Shown one piece after another: positions 1 to 5,532 of a stretch of DNA of 5,933 nt (positions are counted from its first letter, which is position 1; every line of letters starts with the position of its first letter). The position numbers and the translations under genes are program-made. The notes beneath the pieces are model-generated. The model was not told where the DNA came from. It worked only from the letters and a program-made list of their open reading frames with translations, and ran no database searches. The DNA is from an uncultured Bacteroidales bacterium (GTDB lineage: Bacteria > Bacteroidota > Bacteroidia > Bacteroidales > Tenuifilaceae): assembly GCA_937915475.1 (NCBI GenBank), contig CALGIR010000347.1, positions 1 through 5,933 on the forward strand, written 5' to 3'.

Positions 1-58
1 ATATTGATATACAACTGATTGCTGCACTTCTTTAACTTCGTAAAGTAGAATTAAGCAA

Positions 59-110
59 CTTAAATATTTGTCACTAGTGTCCGCTTAAATATTTTTCCGA
101 ACACTAGTGA
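59..110. repeat. 40-bp imperfect palindrome with adjacent 11-bp direct repeat
   Basis: TCACTAGTGT (71-80) is matched exactly by its reverse complement ACACTAGTGA (101-110). The 20 bases between also pair partly (CG with CG, and a central AAATATTT), so about 16 of 20 positions of each arm are complementary. The 11-mer CTTAAATATTT occurs at 59-69 and again inside the palindrome at 84-94. The palindrome starts about 22 nt downstream of the stop of the minus-strand HdeD gene. It could therefore act as a transcript-end hairpin, but no T-run follows it on that strand. Paired insertion-sequence ends or a small palindromic repeat element are alternatives. The structure is seen directly; its role is not known. 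Confidence 0.55.
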
Positions 111-132
111 TTTAGAATATGTTATTCGGATT

Positions 133-771
133 TTAATTATCCAATTCTTTATGGATTTCTTTCATCAGATTTTCATAGCGCTCTTTCAGTTCCGAAGATA
201 TTTTTTTAGTTGATTTATTCAATCTTCTTAATTGGAAAGCAAGATAGATACTAAAGAGACCTGCAAAAAGGAAATTTAAGCCTATAAGAATTACAGCACT
301 CAATCCTGCAAATATTGGATTCCAGATTAATATGAAAGAGAATATTGTTCCCAAGATTCCGAAAACTAAAAGTCCTCCCCAATTTTTATTCCCGTATTTT
401 TTCATATCCATTGCAAAGCCGATGGTTGCAATGGAGCGAAAGAGAAATACAAATCCTATGTAAAATGCTAAAGTTATCATTGAAAGCCCAGGACTTATCA
501 CCAATAAAACACCTATTATAAAAGTGATAATACCAAAAGCCAACGACCAACCCCAATTGTCTACTTGTTTTCTATTACTAATTGAAAAGACGATTTCCGA
601 AAGTCCACCAAATAAAAATGATAGTGCAAATAGAATTGATAAGGCTAAAAAAGAGCTTTTTGGCCAAACAAAAGCGACTATACCTACGATTACAAAAATC
701 ATTCCCACAAGCAGTGGAATGTACCATTGCTTAATTGCGTCTTTAATTGATTGTAAAAATAAAGTTCCCAT
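133..771 (-). CDS. HdeD family (DUF308) six-helix membrane protein
   Basis: This 212-residue protein is an integral inner-membrane protein of the HdeD/DUF308 family, named after the E. coli acid-resistance protein HdeD. The biochemical role of most members is unknown. Six hydrophobic helices are visible at about residues 17-36, 41-63, 74-93, 97-119, 131-150 and 154-178, arranged as helical hairpins with the glycine-rich turns usual for the family. After the last helix there is a charged, probably cytoplasmic helix (about 181-210, rich in K, E and R), which is longer than in minimal members. The ATG at 769-771 gives a typical N-terminus with a short amphipathic lead before helix 1. The upstream DNA is A/T-rich without a Shine-Dalgarno, as is common in Bacteroidota. 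The gene stands alone and is divergent from the chemoreceptor. Family assignment is fairly sure; a role in acid or envelope stress is inference. Confidence 0.85.
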   Translation of the reverse strand: MGTLFLQSIKDAIKQWYIPLLVGMIFVIVGIVAFVWPKSSFLALSILFALSFLFGGLSEIVFSISNRKQVDNWGWSLAFGIITFIIGVLLVISPGLSMITLAFYIGFVFLFRSIATIGFAMDMKKYGNKNWGGLLVFGILGTIFSFILIWNPIFAGLSAVILIGLNFLFAGLFSIYLAFQLRRLNKSTKKISSELKERYENLMKEIHKELDN

Positions 772-816
772 AATATTTATAATTTAATTGATTAATTGTA
801 ATGGTTCATAAACTAC

Positions 817-847
817 TAAAGATACCTCTTTTGCCAACGCAAAGCAA
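817..847 (-). promoter_or_regulatory. Candidate Bacteroidota-type promoter for the HdeD gene
   Basis: Reading the minus strand, TTG (845-847) is followed after 20 nt by TATCTTTA (817-824). The Bacteroidota primary sigma factor typically uses TTTG or TTG near -33 and TAnnTTTG near -7 with about 19-20 nt between. This site matches the -7 box at all but the final G. It would start transcription roughly 40 nt before the ATG at 771. Such loose motifs are frequent in AT-rich DNA, so this is only a candidate. Confidence 0.25.
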
Positions 848-860
848 CTGTTTACCGTAA
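847..860. repeat. 14-bp direct repeat, copy 1 (ACTGTTTACCGTAA)
   Basis: The 14-mer ACTGTTTACCGTAA occurs here and again at 1186-1199 in the same orientation, 339 bp apart. This copy touches the upstream edge of the candidate HdeD promoter. An exact 14-mer repeat inside a 665-bp gap is unlikely by chance. It could be a shared regulator site or a leftover of a duplication or insertion. Confidence 0.55.
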
Positions 861-1185
861 TTTATGGCTTAATTATCAGTGAGATAGTCTAGTTTGGCTC
901 GACAGATCTCTATTCAAACATTTTTTTTCCGGATAGTCCTACTGTCTTACAATCATTACTTGTTTCAATAGTTTATTCTTCAGCTTATTACCTCCCAAAT
1001 GACCCAATTGTTCGTTTCAGCATTTTTTTTGTTCCCCTTCAAAGAATATCCACAGAGGATTTTTATTTGAATCTTCCTAACTTTTGCCGGCACCTTTATT
1101 TTATAGAGTTTGGTTTTATGGCGATTTAAATTAGTCCTAAACCTCATTTGAATTATGCTCTTATTGATTCCTAAATTATTTTCGC

Positions 1186-1199
1186 ACTGTTTACCGTAA
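1186..1199. repeat. 14-bp direct repeat, copy 2 (ACTGTTTACCGTAA)
   Basis: This is the second exact copy of the 14-mer at 847-860. It lies about 240 bp before the chemoreceptor ATG and about 175-200 bp before its candidate promoter. The two copies bracket 325 bp of DNA whose ends show no obvious inverted repeat, so a simple insertion sequence is not evident. Confidence 0.55.
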
Positions 1200-1267
1200 A
1201 ATTACCTAATGCTATTCCAAATGTCGTTTAGTTAAGGAAAAATGACTTCTACTTTACTCAGTCTGAC

Positions 1268-1291
1268 TGTCACCCTGAGCCTGTCATAGGG
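1268..1291. repeat. Degenerate copy of a widespread CCCTGAGCCTGTC intergenic repeat
   Basis: The stretch beginning TGTCACCCTGAGCCTGTC closely resembles a palindromic intergenic repeat found in high copy in many bacterial genomes, whose usual form continues with GAAGGG. Here the right arm reads ATAGGG, so the CCCT and AGGG ends can still pair around a slightly altered stem. I recognise it from general knowledge of such REP-like repeats, not from a search. Only one copy is seen in this window. Confidence 0.5.
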
Positions 1292-1359
1292 AAGGTTATT
1301 GGCAATAGTTTAATAGAAGGTATCGAACTAGCTAAAAACAGCATTGATTTTCATATTTA

Positions 1360-1391
1360 TTTGCAGAGTGATAGCTAAATAGCTACTTTTA
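1360..1391 (+). promoter_or_regulatory. Candidate Bacteroidota-type promoter for the chemoreceptor gene
   Basis: TTTG (1360-1363) is followed after 20 nt by TACTTTTA (1384-1391), which matches TAnnTTTG at all but the last base. This agrees in spacing with the -33/-7 pattern of Bacteroidota housekeeping promoters. Transcription would begin near 1397-1400. That leaves a leader of about 40 nt to the ATG at 1437 and almost none to the GTG at 1404, which mildly supports the ATG as start. Confidence 0.3.
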
Positions 1392-1436
1392 AAATATCAT
1401 CGTGTGAGTTTTGTAACCCAACTAAAATTTCCGTAC

Positions 1437-3209
1437 ATGAATCTTATAAACCTAAAACTCAAAACTAAACTAACGCTAATGTTTGGCTCTTTGTCGATTA
1501 TTGCATTGCTGGCAGCAGGTGCTACATTTCTGAGCTTTAATCAAATTAACAGCATAAGAGCTAGCATTTTAGACCTTCACCTGGCCGACAAGGCAAAAAT
1601 CTCGGTCGATAATAATTTTTTACTTTACAGCCTAAGTTCTGATAGGGATACACATACTAAGCTCGAGAAGAGTATAGAAACGATTGAAACTATTTTGACC
1701 GATTTTAAGGGGAATTCAGTTCATAAAAAGAACGATAGAATTATCGACCTTATGCTTTCGGAAGTAAATGAATACAAGAGAATTACAGGACGGTTGGGTG
1801 AAATTACGTTGCGTAAGGAACAAATTTTATCCCAAACTGATGAGGTAATAAATCGTATTGTTTCAGAATACCCCGAGTTTGTAGTTCAGATATACGAGAT
1901 GCGGTTTTTGGGTCAACAGTTTCTTGTGTCGGCAAAAATAGCAGATTTTAATACTTGGCAAGATAGGTCAAATGCCATTGTAAGTAATATTGACAATGCT
2001 AACCTAAGTGGTTTGGTTGGTGATTACGTTTCGCTATGCAACGATTGTTGGAATGTAATGCAAGAAGACTATAAAATGTACGATAGCACCCAAAAGGTAG
2101 CAGAGAATCTTAAGCAGAACCTCGATACGATAATTTCAGACACCACCGTAATTTTTGACAAGCAGCGCAGCAAAAATATCCTGTTCATTATTCTAGCTTT
2201 AATTATCCTTATAGTTGGTTCGGCCACAGCATCTTTTATCTTTAGCAAAAAGTTAGTCGGTAACATACAAAGAGGAGTGCAATTTGGCGAAATAATCTCA
2301 TCGGGTGATCTTACGGTTAAGTTGGATAGCGATTTACTTGTTAAGCACGATGAGATTGGAGATTTGGCTCGTAGCCTAAATAATATGGGTGCTGTACTAA
2401 AAGATATTACCCAAAATATTGTGCAGGGTTCGCAGAGTATTGCTGAGGCAAGCATTTTATTTACCGCAAGTAGCCAGCAAATATCTCAGGGTGCTAGTAA
2501 TCAGGCCTCATCAACCGAAGAGGTTTCGTCGAGTATGGAGGAAATGGCAGCCAATATTGATCAAACTTCGGAGAATGCTAAACTCGCCGAAAAGGTTGCC
2601 ATTGAAACCGAATTGGGTGTTGTGCAAGGGGTAGATGCTGCCAATAGCGCCTTGGAGCTGGTGAATAGCATTACCGAAAAAATTGTTATTATTCGCGATA
2701 TCGCTTTCCAAACCAACATACTGGCCTTAAATGCTGCTGTTGAGGCAGCACGTGCTGGCGAGCATGGCAAAGGATTTGCCGTTGTAGCAGCCGAGGTTCG
2801 GAAACTTGCCGAACGCTCAGCTTCATCGGCACAGGATATCGAGAACATGGCAAATATGCTTCGCAAAGCGTCTGACGATGCCAGCAAAAAGTTGATAGCG
2901 GTTATCCCTAAGGTAAAGGACAACCTAAAGCTTATACAGGAAATTTCGGCGGCTAGCAATGAGCAGGCTTCAGGTGCCGATCAGGTAAATGGCGCTATCC
3001 AGAGTCTAAATAAAACCGTTCAGGACAATGCCTCAATGAGTCAGGATCTAGCGGCAAACGCCCAAGAGGTAAAGACCAATTCCGATAGGCTGGTTGAAAC
3101 CATATCGTTTTTTAAAATTACAGAAAATGATAGCAATGGGTTTAAGTACATACTTGGCGATGAAGGTAAAGTAAAAGGAGGGGGTGGTCACGACTACAAA
3201 ACCTTTTAG
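1437..3209 (+). CDS. Methyl-accepting chemotaxis protein
   Basis: This is a complete transmembrane chemoreceptor of 590 residues, which would control a CheA kinase through CheW. A first membrane helix (about 12-34) is followed by a roughly 210-residue, mostly helical extracytoplasmic sensor domain (35-246), a second membrane helix (247-269), a HAMP domain (270-324) and the MCP coiled-coil signalling domain (about 325-560). The hairpin tip is textbook, with DIAFQTNILALNAAVEAARAGE followed by a GKGFAVVAAEVRKLAERS-type stretch at about 421-461. The glycine-rich tail ends in DYKTF, a fit to the CheR/CheB-tethering pentapeptide. The sensor domain carries C-N-D-C at 201-204; its ligand cannot be told. 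An in-frame GTG at 1404 would add 11 residues, but ATG 1437 gives the more normal short cytoplasmic N-terminus. By eye the gene is richer in G+C than its flanks. No other che genes are nearby. Confidence 0.93.
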   Translation: MNLINLKLKTKLTLMFGSLSIIALLAAGATFLSFNQINSIRASILDLHLADKAKISVDNNFLLYSLSSDRDTHTKLEKSIETIETILTDFKGNSVHKKNDRIIDLMLSEVNEYKRITGRLGEITLRKEQILSQTDEVINRIVSEYPEFVVQIYEMRFLGQQFLVSAKIADFNTWQDRSNAIVSNIDNANLSGLVGDYVSLCNDCWNVMQEDYKMYDSTQKVAENLKQNLDTIISDTTVIFDKQRSKNILFIILALIILIVGSATASFIFSKKLVGNIQRGVQFGEIISSGDLTVKLDSDLLVKHDEIGDLARSLNNMGAVLKDITQNIVQGSQSIAEASILFTASSQQISQGASNQASSTEEVSSSMEEMAANIDQTSENAKLAEKVAIETELGVVQGVDAANSALELVNSITEKIVIIRDIAFQTNILALNAAVEAARAGEHGKGFAVVAAEVRKLAERSASSAQDIENMANMLRKASDDASKKLIAVIPKVKDNLKLIQEISAASNEQASGADQVNGAIQSLNKTVQDNASMSQDLAANAQEVKTNSDRLVETISFFKITENDSNGFKYILGDEGKVKGGGGHDYKTF

Positions 3210-3266
3210 GCTATAACAGGGTGCAGCGTTTCCCTTTGCCCCAGTAATTGTTACACAAAGTTCAAA

Positions 3267-4175
3267 TCAGCTTAAATATTGATTAATTAAACTAATTAGC
3301 TCTAGGTGGTCTATGGGTTTTGAAATATAATTACTACAACCTGCTTTAATGGCTTTTTCGCGATCTCCTGAAAGTGCGTAAGCCGTTTGGGCAATAATTA
3401 CAACCTCTTTATTAAACTTGCGGATTTGCCGTGTAGCCTCATAGCCATTCATTATAGGCATATTGATATCCATTAGTATTAAATTTATGCCTGGGTTTTG
3501 TCGACAGATTTCAACTGCTTCATGGCCGTTAACGGCTTGAAAATAATTAGTAGAAAAAGGCCTAATCATTATATCAAATAATCGCTGTGACGTTTCTTCG
3601 TCATCAACTACTAGTACTTCAAGGTTTTGGGTTGCTTTTATTTCTTCTTCTTCTGCAACAGTTTGGTGTGGTTTATTGGTTCCATTAATATAAGGGATGG
3701 TAAATCGTATTGTTGTTCCTTGTCCAACTTTACTCTCTACCCATATTTTACCTCCAAGCATTTTAACATACGCTTTGGAGATTGCCAAACCCAATCCTGA
3801 ACCTTCGTAGGTTTGGTTAAGTGATTGGTTGCCCTGCCTAAACCGTTCAAAAATGACTTTTATGTGTTCTTCAGAAATTCCCTGTCCGGTATCCTTTACA
3901 TAAAATTCAAGGAGTTTGTTCTTTAAATTGTAGCCCAATTCAATGGAGCCTGTTTGAGTAAATTTGATGGCATTTTTAACCAGATTTGTTAACACTGCAT
4001 ATAGCTTTTCCCTGTCTGTACCGATAAGTGCTTCAGTTGAATTTAACCCATTTTTGAAGGAAAGATGCAACCCTTTTTGCTCTGCTTCCAACCTAAAGAA
4101 CCGACAAATGGACTTAATTTGTTCATTTATATTTATATCTGTAATGGCGAATTCTTGAGATACTAATAATGTCAT
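3267..4175 (-). CDS. Hybrid histidine kinase, C-terminal half: HATPase plus receiver (frame-broken)
   Basis: This 302-residue frame holds the catalytic and receiver part of a hybrid sensor kinase. The ATP-binding domain shows the N box around N68 (TNLVKNAIKF), the G1 box DTGQGI (95-100), an F box FERFRQ (109-114) and the G2 box GSGLGL (125-130). After a linker rich in glutamate (about 165-185) comes a CheY-like receiver with acidic residues D191/D192, phospho-acceptor D236 in LMDINMP, T264 and K286 in SKP. All key residues are present. It lacks a phospho-accepting histidine domain, which lies in the overlapping upstream frame (4123-4935). The ATG at 4175 has no visible ribosome site and begins with residues read out of the kinase's normal frame, so it is probably not an ancestral start. 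Separate translation as a split kinase cannot be excluded. The gene converges on the chemoreceptor with a 57-nt gap that lacks a clear terminator. Confidence 0.85.
   Translation of the reverse strand: MTLLVSQEFAITDININEQIKSICRFFRLEAEQKGLHLSFKNGLNSTEALIGTDREKLYAVLTNLVKNAIKFTQTGSIELGYNLKNKLLEFYVKDTGQGISEEHIKVIFERFRQGNQSLNQTYEGSGLGLAISKAYVKMLGGKIWVESKVGQGTTIRFTIPYINGTNKPHQTVAEEEEIKATQNLEVLVVDDEETSQRLFDIMIRPFSTNYFQAVNGHEAVEICRQNPGINLILMDINMPIMNGYEATRQIRKFNKEVVIIAQTAYALSGDREKAIKAGCSNYISKPIDHLELISLINQYLS
4123..4175 (-). other. Frame break between the two halves of the histidine kinase
   Basis: The PAS-HisKA frame runs through NDIISISRI and then enters an unrelated RHYRYKYK tail and a stop at 4123-4125. 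The other frame picks up the expected ITDININEQI. Kinases of this class normally have a K-I-E-[SA]-G segment here, joining the second dimerisation helix to the ATPase domain, and it is absent from both frames. Comparing with a typical KIESGQxEVS linker, 4 nt stand where about 24 nt are expected. That is a loss of about 20 nt, which fits the observed change of frame. The frames are seen directly; the deletion size is inferred from the family pattern. Confidence 0.7.
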
Positions 4176-4935
4176 TTATAATATTAAGCAAACGGATGCC
4201 GCTTTCTTTAATAATCTCAATATATTCCTGCTGCTTTTTGCCCGTTAATTTTGGGTTTTTTAATAGTTCTGTAAAACCCAGAATTCCACTCATCGGCGTG
4301 CGTATCTCGTGGCTCATATTGGCCAGAAAAGCCGATTTTAAACGATCACTCTCCTCAGCTTTTAATTTGGCTTTTATTAATTCGTCCTCGGTCTGCTTAA
4401 GTTTGGATATATCAGTTAGGGTGAGCAGGCATTTTTCATCACTATTGCAGACAATACCGTTTGCAAGTACATATACTTTTGAATCGTTGCCCGCTAGCAG
4501 TGTGAGTTCGCAGGTCTGTTTTAAACTTGTTTCAAATATTTTTTCGAGGAAGTTGTTGTAGGTGGCTCTCGTTTCGATGGAGACAAAAAAACCAAAACTG
4601 CTTTTTATCAATTCTGAACGCTTTTTTCTAAAAAAATGTTCTGCACTAATATTCAGACCAGTAATTTCACCTGCCTTTGTAAGGGACAGGTAGCCTGAAG
4701 GGGCAAAATTATACAATTCTGTATATTTCTTTTCTGCAAGTTCTGCCTTTTCTTTTGCCTGCTTTAATTCTTCGTTTTGCAATTCCAGTTCTATCTGATG
4801 TACTTCAAGCTCGTGAATAAGCTTTAATATATCCGGATCAGAGAAAACCTTTTCTGTTTTTCCTTTGTTTAATAAAGTTTCTGCAGATTTACGCAGTTTA
4901 CTAGCTTTGTTTATTGATTCTACTTTCTCTTTCAT
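4123..4935 (-). CDS. Hybrid histidine kinase, N-terminal half: PAS plus HisKA (frame-broken)
   Basis: This 270-residue frame holds the sensing and dimerisation part of a cytoplasmic PAS histidine kinase; no membrane helix or signal peptide is visible. Residues 1-70 are charged and helical, with the pattern LRKSAETLL...LIHELEVHQIELELQNEEL that often precedes PAS domains in such kinases. A PAS domain follows (about 71-182, from YTELYNFAPSGYLSL to LLTLTDISKLK). A signalling helix and the HisKA domain come next, with phospho-acceptor H209 in the H box NMSHEIRTPMSGILGF (207-222). The frame ends abnormally after SISRI, with eight residues RHYRYKYK out of context, 53 nt inside the overlapping ATPase-receiver frame. 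The two frames together would give a PAS-HisKA-HATPase-REC protein of about 555 residues. The start at 4935 fits the family's N-terminus but has no clear ribosome site. The PAS ligand is unknown. Confidence 0.85.
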   Translation of the reverse strand: MKEKVESINKASKLRKSAETLLNKGKTEKVFSDPDILKLIHELEVHQIELELQNEELKQAKEKAELAEKKYTELYNFAPSGYLSLTKAGEITGLNISAEHFFRKKRSELIKSSFGFFVSIETRATYNNFLEKIFETSLKQTCELTLLAGNDSKVYVLANGIVCNSDEKCLLTLTDISKLKQTEDELIKAKLKAEESDRLKSAFLANMSHEIRTPMSGILGFTELLKNPKLTGKKQQEYIEIIKESGIRLLNIINDIISISRIRHYRYKYK

Positions 4936-5151
4936 GCTAAACTGTCAATAATGTGGTTTAAATCACACTTCTTTAAAGAAACTGAAGAGGTATTTCAATC
5001 AGGTTTTGAGTTGTTCTGAATCCTAGCCCGTGGAACAAATATTTTTAAATACACGAAATCTATTGACTGTCAACTAGGATTAGTCCTGTTAAATTATGGT
5101 CTCACTCAATCAAGAATGAAAAGTCATTCTTGCCAAAAGATAAAGTTGATG
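4936..5151. other. Intergenic region upstream of the kinase, short palindromes
   Basis: These 216 bp separate the kinase start from the stop of the small membrane protein, and no gene is seen. TTGACTGTCAA at 5063-5073 is an 11-bp palindrome, and its half ACTGTCAA recurs at 4941-4948 just before the kinase start codon, so a regulator site is conceivable. I see no convincing TAnnTTTG promoter. The hairpin at 5111-5132 is listed separately. Confidence 0.4.
5111..5132 (-). terminator. Hairpin after the 61-residue membrane protein gene
   Basis: CAAGAATGA (5111-5119) and TCATTCTTG (5124-5132) form a perfect 9-bp stem with a 4-nt loop, starting about 20 nt downstream of the stop at 5152. Neither strand shows a T-run after the stem, so it is not a standard intrinsic terminator. 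It may still define or protect the transcript end, or be a regulator site for the kinase gene further along. Confidence 0.4.
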
Positions 5152-5337
5152 CTAAACAGTAAGTCCTTGTAAACTGCCCAGAATTCCAAATACCTTCAGC
5201 AGCCAAATTACAAGAATAACCACAACCACAACATTAAGAATAGTTTTAATAGTGCGTTGCATGGGTATATAGCTGTTTACTAACCAAAGGATGACCCCGA
5301 CAATCAGAATGACAATGATGATAGTTAGAATAGGCAT
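5152..5337 (-). CDS. Thivi_2564 family two-helix membrane protein
   Basis: This 61-residue protein consists almost entirely of two membrane helices (about 3-23 and 33-52) joined by a short polar turn. The turn sequence NSYIPMQRTIKTILN, followed by a run of V and I and then WLLKVFG, is the pattern of the small proteins annotated as Thivi_2564 family, whose function is unknown. The ATG at 5335-5337 follows an A-rich leader without a Shine-Dalgarno. The gene is separated from the upstream ice-binding gene by a strong terminator, so it should have its own promoter. A paired TTACATAA element (5405-5433) lies in that leader. A 9-bp hairpin follows its stop. In the genomes I know of, such mini membrane proteins often sit beside stress genes, but no function can be assigned from the sequence. 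Confidence 0.75.
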   Translation of the reverse strand: MPILTIIIVILIVGVILWLVNSYIPMQRTIKTILNVVVVVILVIWLLKVFGILGSLQGLTV

Positions 5338-5404
5338 TTTTTTTAATTTTAAGTTGCTACTTAATTACATGCTATGAATTTCAGCTTTTATCAGATAAAA
5401 AGTA

Positions 5405-5433
5405 TTACATAACTTTCAGTTAAAGTTACATAA
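5405..5433. promoter_or_regulatory. Repeated TTACATAA with nested inverted repeat, possible operator
   Basis: TTACATAA occurs at 5405-5412 and 5426-5433, in the same orientation and 21 bp apart, about two DNA turns. Nested between and overlapping them is the inverted repeat AACTTT (5411-5416) and AAAGTT (5422-5427). It lies about 70-95 bp before the start of the 61-residue membrane protein gene and after the terminator of the ice-binding gene, where a promoter or operator for the small gene would be expected. The binding protein, if any, is unknown. Confidence 0.35.
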
Positions 5434-5472
5434 TTCACACTTTGTATAGTATTCTGTGCTTTAAATATTACG

Positions 5473-5507
5473 AAAAAAAAGAGATGGTCGAATTCAGCCA
5501 TCTCTTT
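5473..5507 (-). terminator. Intrinsic terminator of the ice-binding protein gene
   Basis: On the minus strand AAAGAGATGG (5507-5498) pairs perfectly with CCATCTCTTT (5487-5478) around a 10-nt loop, and an unbroken T-run to 5473 follows. It starts about 25 nt after the stop codon at 5533. Stem, loop and T-run are all as expected for a Rho-independent terminator. The T-run is on this side only, so it serves the minus strand. Confidence 0.9.
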
Positions 5508-5532
5508 CATTCACTTATTCAATGGAGTGTAT

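Larger units (their letters stand above)
772..1436. other. Long intergenic region between divergent genes, no gene seen
   Basis: About 665 bp separate the starts of the HdeD gene and the chemoreceptor gene. All frames are interrupted often and I recognise no protein or RNA gene. It does contain a 14-bp direct repeat (847-860 and 1186-1199), a degenerate copy of a common intergenic palindromic repeat (1268-1291), poly-T tracts (about 921-927 and 1023-1030), and weak promoter candidates next to each flanking gene. The length is generous for a simple divergent promoter region, so decayed sequence or an unrecognised small RNA is possible. Confidence 0.6.

Noticed and set aside
28..49. Small hairpin (CTTCTTTA with TAAAGTAG) near the left edge as a terminator
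   Set aside because: The stem has a mismatch, is AT-rich, and neither strand has a T-run after it. The short open stretch before it (3-35) is too small to identify as a gene end.
524..787. Plus-strand open frame overlapping the HdeD gene
   Set aside because: It is antisense to a recognisable six-helix membrane protein and has no family resemblance of its own.
1404..1436. GTG at 1404 as the start of the chemoreceptor
   Set aside because: It would add 11 residues before a normal MCP N-terminus and would leave almost no leader after the candidate promoter. The ATG at 1437 is preferred.
2037..2051. Haem-c attachment site in the chemoreceptor
   Set aside because: The motif is CNDCW; the histidine required after the second cysteine is absent.
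2069..2959. Open frames on the minus strand inside the chemoreceptor gene (2069-2455, 2511-2711 and 2561-2959), and a plus-strand one at 2419-2634
   Set aside because: They are opposite or offset to a clearly real MCP coding region, show no family features, and their compositions are what antisense or offset reading of MCP helices would give.
3210..3266. Terminator between the convergent chemoreceptor and kinase genes
   Set aside because: Only a loose TAACAGGG/CCC...TGTTA pairing is visible, with a long interrupted loop and no T-run.
4123..4175. Programmed ribosomal frameshift joining the two kinase halves
   Set aside because: No slippery heptamer or following pseudoknot is evident. The conserved K-I-E-S/A-G linker is missing altogether, which a frameshift would not restore.
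3964..4561. Plus-strand open frames (3964-4158 and 4169-4561) over the kinase
   Set aside because: Both are antisense to well-conserved HATPase, HisKA and PAS coding sequence and show no recognisable product.
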